DNA of 64,000 nt from Struthidea cinerea (taxonomy: Eukaryota; Chordata; Aves; Passeriformes; Corcoracidae), in the NCBI GenBank assembly GCA_013397865.1, contig VZTI01002052.1, positions 197,966 through 261,965 on the forward strand, in the 5' to 3' direction. Shown one piece after another: positions 14,251 through 27,500 of the stretch; position 1 is the first letter of the stretch; every line of letters begins with the position of its first letter. Below the pieces are notes generated by a model. That model saw nothing but the letters and a program-made list of their open reading frames with translations, had not been told where the DNA came from and did not search any database. A program made the position numbers and the translations under genes.

Positions 14251-15420
14251 AATACATAGTTGTATTGCAGGGATGAGGGAGCACACTCCTTGTGGTGCAG
14301 GGGACTTCAGTAAAAAGGAGTTTCTTTTACAATTACAGGGGCTTTTAGACAAAGTTTGTTGTTCTGCCAGTGATGTTCATCTGGCTTCAGAAGATATTTC
14401 TGAGTCAAGGTCAGGAGCCTTTCAAAATAGGAGCCTGGACAAAATGGGAACAAAGCTGCTCTGTAGGACAGGTAGGCTTGGTCCTATTCTCACATGAAAA
14501 TGGCCCAGCTCCTGCTATTGGTTGCTGAGAGAAGTCCTCTTGCTACATGGGAGTTGTGGTGTCTGGAAGGGTGCTCAAGTCTTCATAGATTTCAGGTAGC
14601 AGGGAAACCATGCACCAGGAATTGACTGAGCTTTTGGATAGGTTTTCCTTCAGTTTTTCCTTTTTGAGAACAAAATCTGAAGGTGGTCAGTGTGTGGGTG
14701 GAACTGAATGTGTTCCCTGGGTCCTGCCGAACAGCTGAACTTCTCTTTTTAGAACAAGAAACCCATTAATCTTCAATGAACACACTAAACATCCAGATAA
14801 GTTTCTACTCTAAGGTCAGTAGTTGCAGCGACAAGTATCTTTTGATAGAGAAATGGCTCACTTTTTTTCCCCGTTATTTTTCTTCCAGGGGTTATTAGTT
14901 AACTCTGTATTGAACCAGTGATCCTGGGTGATCAGGTCTGGTTCTGCAATGTCTTGGGCATCCCATAGCTTTGAATAGCAGCAATATGAAAATTGAGCAG
15001 AGGAAAGAAGAAAACAGATGGTGTGTTTGGTCTTAAGTGTGTAAATGAAGCAGGGGACATTTCCATTCATGATATACAATATCTTTTGTGGATATGACAT
15101 TTCATCTAAGATGAAGAAGCTTATTCTAGGGGAATATTTTGCCATGCCTGTTCTGTTCTGATATTAGATAGTCCTGCAGAATACCTATAAACTATAGAGT
15201 TTTATATGTCTATGATTCTTGAAGAAATATCTTACTGAAAGTGCAGGGAGTTGTTGGGACAGAGAAGAAGTTTGTTTGCCAGATGAAGAAAAAGGAGTTG
15301 CTGTGCCTGGGAACATTACTGAAGAAGAAAAGTATATGGAACAAAAAGTGGCATTTGTGGCATACCAGGTCTAGAACTTAAAACTTTGGTCTTTTTTTTT
15401 ATTTCTGGATTTAATTTTAG

Positions 15421-15575
15421 AACTGACCAGCTTGTTGGAAGATGACGTTTACTCCCGCTTAAAGCTGCTATTCTTAAAACAAACAGTAGAAGAATGTGGA
15501 AGAACTCAAGCCTCCGCTGCCTTTTAGCACTAGCTATTTTGTGCTTAAGAAGCTTAGTATATAGCCAAGAGATAG
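15421..15575 (+). CDS. LIFR: LIFR coding exon C1: 5' UTR end, start codon, signal peptide
   Basis: Acceptor TTTTAG precedes 15421 and donor GTAAGT follows 15575. The ATG at 15494 has A at -3. Its frame is closed upstream by a TGA at 15443-15445, so this is the first possible in-frame start in the exon. It encodes MWKNSS, then a hydrophobic stretch (LLALAILCL), then about residue 24 a likely cleavage before QEI. Human LIFR has a leader about 20 residues longer, so the avian leader is shorter. The exon ends after residue 27 with one base of the next codon. The intron 15576-16278 that follows holds nothing I recognise. Confidence 0.9.
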
Positions 15576-18500
15576 GTAAGTTTATTGCAATGTAATTCAC
15601 TGACTATTTTTTCTCTGTAACTTCTGTACCTTGTAATTGCATTGCTTTCCTACTATATGTATGTTCCAAACCTGTCACCTCTGTGGCCCCACACCATCCT
15701 AGGAATGGAGGCAGTGCCATGCCTGGTCTCTGCTTTCCAGCACCCAGCAGCATCTTCTAAACCAGTGAAAAACTGGGTGTTAAATTCTCCATGGTGCCAC
15801 TGATAGTCTGCATATGCATTGGTGTAAATGTCTGCATTGAAACCTTTTTGCTGTGTATGTTGGCTCTCTTCAACCGTTTCACACATTAACTGCCCTTCTG
15901 TCATTAATTGCCCTCCATGTATGACATGGAGGAGAGCAAAAAACTCATTAGGTTAAAATCAAAGCTTGTGGTTTTGCCATTGGCCCAAAGCCTGCTTATT
16001 AGGCTAGGCAAGGAATGGATTTTGTGGAAAGACGCAGCTGCCTCTGTTATACACATCAGATCAGATCTCTGGTCCCTCTAGAAATCTGTGAGTCTGTGGC
16101 TGTCTAACCAGGCACACAAATAATTCAACAGTTTTAAAATACTGGCCAGACATGCATGCAATACAAATGTAAGAAGAATAGTTATAGATGTGAAAAATAG
16201 CAGTTGTTTTACCGTTGCTCATTTTTGACCTGCAATTTTTGACTGTATTTTGACAATTTTTTTCTTACATGATTTCAGGCTCTCTAGGGGACCCCCAGAA
16301 TTTGAAATGTGTAACGCACAATTTACACAAAATGCTCTGTACTTGGGATGTCTCTTCTAGAGAAAGACGTGGACAAACTGACTTTTGCTACACTACCAAG
16401 TAAGTCCCCCCACATACCTGGTTGAAAAATACCAAATGATGAATGTACAGTTTTGCCTCAGTCACTGCCCATGGAAATTGTGATGCTGTTGTTTCCCATC
16501 ATCTCCCCATCAGTTTTCCTTGGGTGGTGCTCCCCCTAGGCCCTCTTAACTCAGGCAATGGCAGCGTTTCTGGCAAAATTGTTCCATGCTAAAATTTGTC
16601 TGCCAAAATCTGCTTGCTTTGTTCAAAGGACTGGAAGATGCTCTTATTTACTCAGACTTCTCTGTGTGTCTGCCTATCCCTTGCTCAGAGTTTTCGTGAG
16701 GGATATCTTCAAAACAGCTTCAGTCCAAAAGGAAATTAGAGTTGGAAGCAGTGAATCCTGATGTTGTGAGCCAAGGCAGTAGAATATATGACACAAGTGT
16801 TGAGATTCACGTGGATTTCATGTGGAAAAACATGAATAATCTCTCAGCAACTGCCTTACAACCTTTGTAAATTTTAAGCTGTCTGAAGAACACTGTATTA
16901 GAGAAAACGTAAAAATTATTTCACAATTAAAACAGCTTGTCTGAAGTGAATGCAAGTTGAGAATTTTGAGAAAAGTTAAAAAAACTTAAGTCTTCTGTGT
17001 GTTTTTCACTAATGAGAACTACATGTTCAATTCCCCATGCTGTGGGTCTGCCAAATACTTATCATGTGCTAGGGATGAGTTCAAATCCATTCTGCAACTT
17101 AATCCTGCCCCCAATCCAGATATTTGTACTGTCTTTTTTTTCCTGTAAATTCTGCAGGCAGCCCAGACTTTTCCTTGGGGTCCCAGGGCTTGGCTGCACT
17201 TAGTCCACCTACATGCTTGATTTTCTGTGTCTCATTATTCCTGCTGCATTGCCAACTATCATTTCTATTTAAAAATCACCATATATATGACCCTGTGGCC
17301 AGAGTTCAGAAGAGCAGAGTTCGTGAGGTACTGCCCTCTGAACAAGAACAATTGTGTAGCTGCTGCTGTCTCTCCTTAGCAAAGCAGGACAGGCTGGGGT
17401 CCCTGAAGCAGAGAGTCTGAGATGAGCTTGGTCCAGTCATCCCTGAGGGAAAGAGGTTTTGTTTTTCAGTTGCCCAAACATCCTCTAATAATATCTCAGT
17501 ACTGAAGAGGAATAGCCTTTCTGAGCACTCAAGTCTCAGCTAGCCTTTGCTAGCCCAGAGTCTTGCGTGAATCTTAAGAGATCAACCCAAGCTCTTGACT
17601 CCAGCTGATGGGAGCTCCAGGGTCCTGTTCCAGTTCATAAGTGAGTAACAGTCCCTCAGCAGGAAGTCTGGCATTGTTCTCTCTGCTTTCCTTCCTGCCG
17701 TCATTCCCCCAAGAGGAAGGTCTGGATTTTTCCAAACTTTCTGCCTTTCTAGTTGCATATCAGTGATAATGAGCAAAAGGACTTGACCCATCCATTATTG
17801 TTTCCTGTATATATCTACAATTTCAAGACAAAAGCCAGATCACGTTGTGCTGAGCGCTGCACAAACATTAAGCACAGACTGCATTTTCACCTGGGATCTT
17901 AGGAATCCTCTGCCCTGCTCTCTGCTCTTTCCTTGTGAGCTGAGCACCAGAAGGGAACTAAAAGATTTGTTCTATGATGTTGACATAGGTGGTAAACCTG
18001 CCCTTTCAACCCATATGCCCTTACTTTGAGAAGACAAGGGGGGAGAGTGAGTCAGGAAACACAAAGGGAGGGGGCGATACTATTAGGTTTGGTTTGCGGT
18101 TTTTTATTTTTGTTATTTTGAAATATTGATTCATGGTGACTAGGTTTCAGAAACATGTCTTTTGTTGGCCTCAAGTTTAATTAGATATTAAGAAAAATTT
18201 TTGCACAAAAAGGGTTGTAAAGCATTGGAACAGAGTGCCCAGGGAAGTGGTGCAGTCACCATCCCTGAAGTGTTCAAAAAACATGTGGATATGGTACTTA
18301 AGGACATGGTTGAATGGTGAACATGGTGCTTGTTCTAGGTTAACAGTTGCATTTGATGACCTTAATGGTTTTTCCCAACCTTAATGATTCTATGATTCTC
18401 TGATTTTGGTTAAAAAGCAAGGTTTTCTCTTTGAAGCGCTCTCTTAACAACTAGGTGGTTGCATTACACAGCCAGTGCACTACCTATCAGTATGATAAAA

Positions 18501-21500
18501 AGTGACTTGAAAGATGAGGGAATGCCATTAATCTGAGATTAACCAAAACCCATGTAAGGCTCATTTCTTCACAAACTTGATATGGAGCTTTCTGTTTATT
18601 ACAGAGAATTTGTGTTTTATTAGTGTGCAAGAGCAGGACTTAACTTGCCTTAGCTTTTTATCAGCTGAAATAACTGCTTAATCCTCTCTGTCTTTTCAGT
18701 GACCTTACCCCTCAAGTGTGTTTTAAAACTAAGGAGAGAAGGGTTGAGATTCCAGTCCCAGAGAGCTCCATCACAGTGACAATCAAAAGCCCTGGAACTG
18801 CTTTTGCCACCAAAGAATTTGTAATTCACCAGAAAGACATCTGTAAGTATCAGGTCACATGTGTACCTAAGGCCTTTATAATATGTTTAACAATTCTTCA
18901 GATGTGTATATGCTTGCAGGTTTCTTTGGCAGCATTCCTGTATGTAAAATGTTGATATGCTGAGTCCATATGAAGCTACCATATATCATAGTTTGTTTTC
19001 TCTAACCTTTCAAGAGAGAGAATACTCCGCTTACCCATAGTTCATAGCAGAAAAACCAAGGGCAAAATGTGAGGAGAAAAACAAAATACAATGTTACATC
19101 CCTCACTCTTTGCCCTTTTTTGTCCTACTTATAAATTAGGAAGCATTTGTAAACAAATTCCTAATCTACATGCATAAGTAAATTAGACTTTTTCCCACTT
19201 CCTTCCAGGAAAAGAAGGAAGTTGTAAACAGAAGATGGCAGTGACACAATCTGCCATCCTTGCTCTAGTTTTTGCCTTTGGTTTGCCTGCTTACTCCTTC
19301 AGTGTAGTCAAATTCTAGTGTCAGTAACACTTCTTATCCATGGTTCTGTTTACAGTCAAGAGCAGCTTGTGAACTTTTATAAAATGTAACTCAAAAATAT
19401 TTGGTCAACACAATGAGTCTCTCGGGTTCATCACAGATTATCGTGGGCAGTGGGCAGTTTGATTGTGCTGAACACTTTGCAGGCTCTCAGATTCTTGGTC
19501 AGGAAGCTGGATGTATCACACATATTTTTAAAATGTTTTAGCTTGCACCAGGTCCAATGAATGCCGTAAACCTTGTATTACCAAGGTTCTTCCCTGTTTC
19601 TCAACCTCTTGCTTCACCACCACACATTTATAGAAGAGATGCTTCTGTTTAATCTCCCTGTCCTTCCCCCATTGTGATCTCATGCCCTTAGTACTTCTTG
19701 TAGCTTAAAATCACTTTCCCCATGATCTTCTTCAGAACCTCATGTGAGCTGCTTCCATCCTGTGCTTCTGTTCTCCTTCCTCGCCACTCTCCCTTTTGTT
19801 GCAAGTCCTCACTTCCCTACTGGTCTCCAAAACATACTTCTTCTTCTGGGGATGTTTTTCCACCCTCGTCCCTAGAAGTGTTCTCATGCACACTTCAAAG
19901 ACTGCCACCATGTTTTCTTTATCACTGTGGTATTGAAGGGAGGTTGTGAAAGATGGGATATGTTCCCTACTACACATTGTGAAGAGTCATATTCACAATC
20001 AGAAACTTGCCCATCTGCATGCTGAGGTATTAAAAGAAAATGCTACCTGATGATTCATCAGCACCTATGCTTTCCTGAGAACTCTCACGCTCAAGTAGCC
20101 ACAGAGCCTTGTTCTAATTGCAGAGGTTGAGTTACATGTTTGTATGGCTACTAGCCAGTTCAGAGCACAAAGATGTGGCTGTTAAAACACCTGTAGGGCT
20201 GGTGTTGCTGACTAATGACGTGAACTTGGCTTTCCCCCTCCCCCACCTCTTTTTCAAGCCTTTGTTCCTGTCACTCCACACATTCTTAGTTTAACGCCTG
20301 ACTTTCCAACTTCCACATTAAATCTGAAGTGGAGTGATAATGGATCAGTCTTCCCATATGGACTGGATGCCCTTTGGCAGATTCAGATACTCCGAAAAGA
20401 AGCAATGGAAGAAGTTACACAGGTAAGTCCCTTTCTTCCTTTATGAAAAATATATGTATGATTTTTGCCCTTGGTAATGTTCTGAGAGGTCTCTTGAAAA
20501 AAACTGAGAATGATGAAGATAGTAGAGCTTTGCAGGACCTGAGTGTAGTCATGCTTCTGGTAGCTAACTTCTTGTTAAATTTCAAAGTTATGGCAACACT
20601 GGCTACCATACTGTTGGTATTTAGTCACAGCAGTTTGTTTTTTTCCTCGTACAGGGATTTTATAATTCAAACTTACTTATGAATTTGGCAGATACTTTAC
20701 ACCATTGTCTCTGTATCTCCAACAGTGTCTCCTGTCTTGATAATCTTTGAATGCTCAGCTTGCTTTTTTCTTCTTTTGTACCTGGAGTTCTTTCGGGCCA
20801 GTTTGTAGCTCTCTGCTATAAATTTTATTAATGGAGAAAGGATGAAAGGCGTGGACTGGGACTAATATTAGAAGAGTTTTATTTTGGAGAAGTTGGAACA
20901 TTTCACTGCCTGGGAGAAGCCCAGGATGCAGTGTATACCTCTTTACGTGCATGGAAATCTTCCTGCTCTCCCTCAAATGTCTGCCCTCTGGTATTTCTGG
21001 CTGACAGACTACCTAGCTAGTGGGCTGTTCAGCATCTTAGGCTTTTGTCCAGGTAAACTCACAGCACAACTAAAAGTTAGGTAGAACCCTCCAATAATTT
21101 ATGAGGATTTTACGATTTACTTCACCTAATTTACCATTCTGTTCACACTGGGAGATTATATGTCATTTCTAGCAGGTATTCATAAACTCTGTCTTGGTTG
21201 CTTTCTTGGTGCAAAAACTTTGCAGGTTACTTACTACTCAAAACTGACTCATGAAGACGTCATTCTTTCTTGGAACTGGACATCAGATATGCCTTTCGAG
21301 TGCACTTCACACTATGTGAAGATTCGCTGTTACATTAATGCAACACATTTTGTTGGCCCCAAGGATTGGAGTGACTGGAGCCCAGCAGAAGTGATCCCTG
21401 GTATGTTTGTTCCCTTGCTACCATGCGGACTTTTATTTCTTTATAAGAATTAAGCCAAAGTCAGAGGAAGAGCGTTAGGTGGTGATGACCTGCTGCCTTT

Positions 21501-24500
21501 GAGACTGTTTTGATTAGAGAAATAATTCTATCACTAGTTAATGAAACCTACCAAACATTTATTTGTATGCATTGGAGTGATCCTCAGTCACATTTTAGCT
21601 GATCAGCACCATGTTTATAGCAAATTGTGCATGTGACGTTTCTTGTTTGGTTTTTTGGTCTGTTTTCTTCCTTCTCTGCTAGGAAAAGATACTGAGCCTG
21701 GTGGGAGTGGAGTGTTTCCTCTGGACACTGTGGTGGCAGTAGGTTCAGATGTGACGTTTTGTTGTGTCCATGAAGAAGATCAGCGCATAACAAATATGAC
21801 TTATGGATCAAAATCCTACGCAATGATGCAACTGAGCAGTCGAAGCCATGCCATCAGAGTGCTAAATGCCAGTGCTTCTAATAGCAGCGGGACAAATGTA
21901 GTGTGCAGACTCGAAAATGGAATGGATGGATCTGTCGTGTTTGTAGGATGTATGTATCAGGTTTACTAACCTTAGGAAAATCAAAATAATTTTGAGACTC
22001 TTAGGGTTCTGCTAGGAAAAAAATACTGTTGTGGCTTTTTTTCCTCTTGGCCCTTGGTTTTGAAGTTGAACTCGGGATGGTACTTCTTTGATTTCACTGT
22101 GGAAAGGCCAGCTCTTGGTGCAGACACCAAGTCTGGAAGGATGAAAAGGTGCCCGTGTAAGACCTCTTTAGAACCTGGCCCAGTGCTTCTCTCATTGCTC
22201 TCATCCTCTAAGGTAATTTTTCATGATCTGGAATGCCAAGTAGTTTATTGCCCTATGAATATTCAACCCCTGTCTCTACCAGTCTCTATCAGTTTAGGTT
22301 TACATCTGTTCTAGTTTACGCCATGACTAGGTGAGAGTAAGAGCAAGAACAGTAAATCCAAGCATTCATTTACCAATCAGTCAAGTGAAGACAACAGTTA
22401 AACTTGCAGCAACAACAGATGCTCATCCAGGGCAGAAGCTCCTTGGGAGCTAATTACAGCAAAGGAAACCAGGCAGTAATTCTTCTTTCCTGGTCATTCT
22501 TCTAAAACATCCTTTTAGTATTTTCTTTAAAGATACTGACTCACTGTGTATCTTCACCATGTAACCATGCCAGGCTCAGACATATGTTCCAGAAACAGTT
22601 ACCTATTAAAACAAATGACTGAATGTATCTCATTCTTCTTCCCTCTAATTGGTCACTTTAAAGCTTTGTGTGTTTTTTCCCCACAGGGAATTCAAGAGTT
22701 ATCATCTTCCAATAGCTGCTCATTAGAATCCTATTCCCCATTACAAATGCCTTTGAACTTAAGGTCCTTGGGGTTGAGGAAAAGGACAGGAGAAACTGGA
22801 ATCATTTTGCAAGTGTGTTCTGATCTCCAGCCTGTGCATCCTGTCATTGACTTGGTCTGTTAAGTGTGCAATAGAAAACACGAAACAGAATTCAGCCTTT
22901 TATGACCCCTCAGTGATATACCATTTTTAGGTTATTTGTGCAGAATTTGCTTTTGAGGGAAAATCTTCCAGGTAAATAAGTCAGTGGTTCAAGAATGAAA
23001 GCTGTGACAATCCCATAGGTTTTTCCTCCACAGTAGTTTTTTTAGAGATGGGATTCCAAGTCTATTTCTTATCAGTGTTTCTTCTTGTACTTTCTTCCTT
23101 ACTTAGTGGGGAGAGGACTTGTTGTGGTCCTCTTGCTGGTGAGGGGAAGAAAAGGTGGAGGAGGTAAATATGTATACACACCAGTTTGGTTAAGCCTAGG
23201 TCGAGCAAAACAGGTGTTCTTTTTCGGCTCACTGATCTGAACTAAGCCTGCCACTGTTGCCTCTTGTGTTAGTTCACCTTCTCTAGGGTAGAGAGAAGGG
23301 GTTATATGTCTGTGTAGATATTATTGTGCTACCTTTGGCATACACCTGTCCATTCTCATACATGTCAAGTATACACCTCAGGTCCACGAGACCTGAAATA
23401 AATGCTCTGCCTAGTCTCACGTTGGTGTGGTTACCCTCTCTGTTGGGAACACTGCCCATCTTTTCCAGCAAGGCACTCAACAGTGCTCTAGTATGGGAGC
23501 AAAGAACAACACTTAAAAAGAAAAGATGGGCACTTCCAAAGTCATGGTGAAGAGGATGAGCCATTCAGGGCTTGCTTTAATTTTCAAATTCCGTGTGGAA
23601 TTCATGCTAAAGGGACCATTTCCTTGACACGACTTGTTTGGAGAATTCAAAGCAGTGGTGGAGCTGGCATGTTAGAAAATGTGACGCACAGCCAACAGCA
23701 TTCCTGCATTGCTCAGCAGCTGAACTGATGCTCAGAATTTCAGAAAACTCTTGGCAGAGTTTCAGTGAAACACTTCCAGGTCAGAGCCTGGAGCTTGTGA
23801 ACATGTTTGCATGTGATTTGCCAGATTACCCACCCACTTAGAATTCTAGAGTCAAGTGTTAGTCAGATGGGGCTGATAATAATTATCCATCTACTTTATT
23901 GTCATTTTTTTTCAAGCATATTACTTCTGTGGTTGGGGTGTAACTATTGCCATGTACTTTTTAAACACGCAATCTAGGCCCAGCAAAACAAAAGAGTGAT
24001 GCTTTCAGGACGCAGCAAAACAAAAGAGCAATGCTTTCAGGAAGCCAGTGACCCAAATGTCACAGTAGGATGGCAGAACATCAGCTAACTGTTTTGGTTT
24101 TCTTTCATGCTACAGATGCTCCTGATATTCCCCAAAACCTCAGCTGTGAAACATCCAACTTTCTGATAATAAAATGCACCTGGAAACCAGGCAGGCCCAG
24201 TGGACTATATGGAGAACGAAAAACAAAGTACAGTTTGTTTGAAAGGTAAAATTAATCAGCACTAAAAGGAGTAAAAGGGTACAACTGGAATACCTCCATT
24301 GCTGCCTGGGACTTACTGCATTATACCTATTTAAATGTGATTGCTTAGAGCCTAAAATACTTTCCAAGAGTTTCCGGGAGCTGTACCTAAACTAAACTTG
24401 GAAAACCTTATCTAGCCCTGCAAAATTCCAGTGGGAATTAAGGATGACTTTTCGCGAAGGTTTATACCATTATGAACTCACAGTTAGATAAAGGGCTTAG

Positions 24501-27500
24501 TGTATCAGGTTGCTGCCAACATGTGGACAAGGCCAATATGAAAATGGAAGATAGGAGGAGTCAATCACTAATTTTTAATTTTTTTTAATGTGAAACCTGG
24601 GTCAGATCATGTCAGACATTTACTGAGCTTTTGCTAAGCAGGATGACAGAAGTTCACTGAGAAACAATTGTAAGGCATGTCGTAGGGCCTTTCCCGAATG
24701 CCACTAGGGAAAATAGCAGTTGGCCTCCATCCGTTCTCCTCTCAGCATTAAGAATTAGAGCAAGCAGTACAAATGTTACCCATAAAACATTGAAAGGGAC
24801 AAATAACACTGGTTTCACCCACAGAAAGCAGTCATGTAGTGTCCTACTACATTGTCTTACATTGTGTAAAGCCTTGAAAAAGAAGAAACACTGTTTGGAA
24901 TAGCACACACAAAGTGCAACCACTTCCTTGGTGGTTGTGATTAGATGTTAGTGAGGAGCTAACAAAATTCCCATGGTGAGGAGGCTCCTGTGTCATTCCA
25001 AAGGATTAGTCAGGGAAAGAAGCCAGGAGAGGCCTGAGTCACACAAAATGATGAGAAATGGAGTCTCATGGTGGCTTAGAAGCATGCTGGAGGCAATGAG
25101 GTTTGAGTTACAGTCAGAGATGTCGTCTACAATGCAGTGCTAAAAAAGCCACTGGGAAGGGTGCAAAGTGGTGGACAAAACAGAGCAGGTATTCAGAGGA
25201 AAGGAGCTTCAGTCACTGACTGCCTATATTCATCTTATAAGGAAGGATGTTGTCCAGTCTTGTTTTGCTCAGCCCAAAGCTGTGAGATTGATGTGATGCA
25301 TTTCAGGATAGATACTCTCATCCTTGTTCTCAGCCCACACTGAACTATTGAAATAGAGGGCATGGCATGGAGGGAGATCAGAGCTCAGCTAGAACACAAT
25401 AAAAATGCCCAAGGGAACAAGTTAGTTAAACTTGTGCTACTTGAATGGGAGGTTTACACAGATTGTAATTAAAGCAAATATATGTACATACATACAGATA
25501 CACAATTTAGATTTTATCCCTAAAGATGCACCACTGTTCTTGTCTGTTATCAGACTGCCTGTCCTACTCTTCATTAAAAGACAGCTGGGACTAGTGCATG
25601 TATTCCAGGTAACAAACCTTAGTTCAGATTTGACAGGGCTTTTAGAAAGACAATGTGTGTAGCATCTCACTAGTTCAGAAACCAATTAAGAAAATTCTTT
25701 AACTGTAAATGTATGCTGATCTGAACAAAGACACTTTAAATCAGAATCTTAGTTGTGACTTGTAAGGTGGTTTTACAGGACCTACCTGTTTTCCAGGCTT
25801 TTGAGAAGTGAGAAAATGGAAATGTTATGCTAGTGGAAAAGGAGGGTTTCACGTGAGAACAGGGCAAGTCATGACTGATGCCACTTTAACCTGCTTTGTG
25901 GTGTTAGATATGCCTCTGCAATAAAATCGTTCTGTAAGCCGTATGAAGTGAACCCATTGTTCTGTACCATGTTTTCAGTCTAGATTTCTGACTGTTACTA
26001 GGAATTAACTTACTCAAAAATTGAGATTTTCCCGCCTCTCTTTACTTTGTAGAATATCTAGGAAAAATGTTTCCTGCGAAGTCAATGAAATGAACAGAGA
26101 CCGTGTCTGTGGCTTTCCAGTACTGCCTGATCAAAAAACCTATGATTTCATATTAGATGTCTCCAATCCTATCGGGCAAGCACAGTCATCTCTTTTAGTT
26201 GATATAACTCAAAGAGGTAAGACTAATGACTTACAAAGGCAAAAAGATGTGTTTAATACATGCTGTTTATTGGTTTTGGGTTTGAAGAGCTCTGACATTT
26301 TCATTATTTTCCTTAATTGTCAGCAGATTATTGCCGTATTCAATAATTTGAACTTGAACACGACTCAGGGCATCTCCTGAGGCAATGATGAGCTGTACAG
26401 CAAGATGCCAGTTCTCAACAGCAATGCTGCCATATTGAACAGACTGCTGTGTGATAAATGCTAATATGTGATCTAATAATTAGCCAGCTGCTGTTTATCA
26501 TGGAATCCCAGAGTGGCTTGGGTTGGAAGGGACCTTAATGATCATTTAGTTCCAACACACCACATACAGTCCCCATGCCCCACCTCCTGCCATGGACAGG
26601 GATGCCACACACTGGATCAGGTTTGCTCAGGGCCCCGTCCAACCTGGCCTTGAGCACTTCCAGGGATGAGGTATCCACAACTTCTCTGGGCAAGTTTATG
26701 TTTTGCTTCATATTCTATTACACATCAACAATTAAAATTGTGATGAACTGTAAGTGACCCAGTATTTCATTGTCTGCTTATAGAACAAAATTTCACACAG
26801 TTTAATAGCAGCAGGATTTGGAGCATAAAAAAATAGCATGAAAAGACAGAAGGTAATATCAGGACTATTGCATGCTATTGGTAATAGCCATGATAATCTG
26901 CTGTCATGGTTTGGAGAAAGGAGTAACTTCTCTCTTTAGATCTTCAGTTTCAAAAAGGAAAGGGAGATGACCACCTCTCTAGCACTGCCATCCTTTTCTC
27001 CTCCACAACCACAGCTGAGGTTTCAGGGATTCCTATTGGTTACAGTATTCTGCTGTTCTCCAAAAAACTGAATTTAAGCATGAGGATAGTGCTTTTTTTG
27101 TTGTCCAGGTTCCAGTTCAACTAGCCTGAGATCAGAATTGTCAGAGTAAATTGACAGAGTTGAGAAAAAAATAATTTGTTTCTGTTGATTATAAACTGGG
27201 CTGTTTGACACCTAGGTGATATGCTGCTATTTCCTATTTGTTTCCTTTTCTTTCTTTCCCACACTGTCCACTTAATTCCCACAGCAGAGTACATATTTCC
27301 TTGAGGGTAACTGGACCAATTCCAACAGTAGATATTTTTTTCTCTAATAGCTGTGAATATTAGTGCTGAATATTATTGAAAAATTCTGTGAAGGGAGTTT
27401 TGGGGTGGGGTCATTTAGGAATCCTCCTCCATCCTAGTCTGCAGTTTTTAAGTACTGACTTAAAAAGTTCACAGACGTTGAACAAACTTGAGTAAATTTC

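Larger units (their letters stand above)
1..15420 (+). other. No gene seen; probable LIFR intron 1 or upstream DNA
   Basis: The first 15.4 kb is AT-rich, with only short chance open frames. It opens with an 18-T run. A (CA)-rich stretch lies at 13206-13224 and an A-rich tract at 14195-14250. No CpG-rich promoter, recognisable exon, RNA gene or CR1 copy was seen. Because exon C1 starts with a splice acceptor, at least one noncoding LIFR exon lies upstream, either unnoticed here or outside the window. Intron 1 of LIFR is very long in mammals. Confidence 0.7.
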
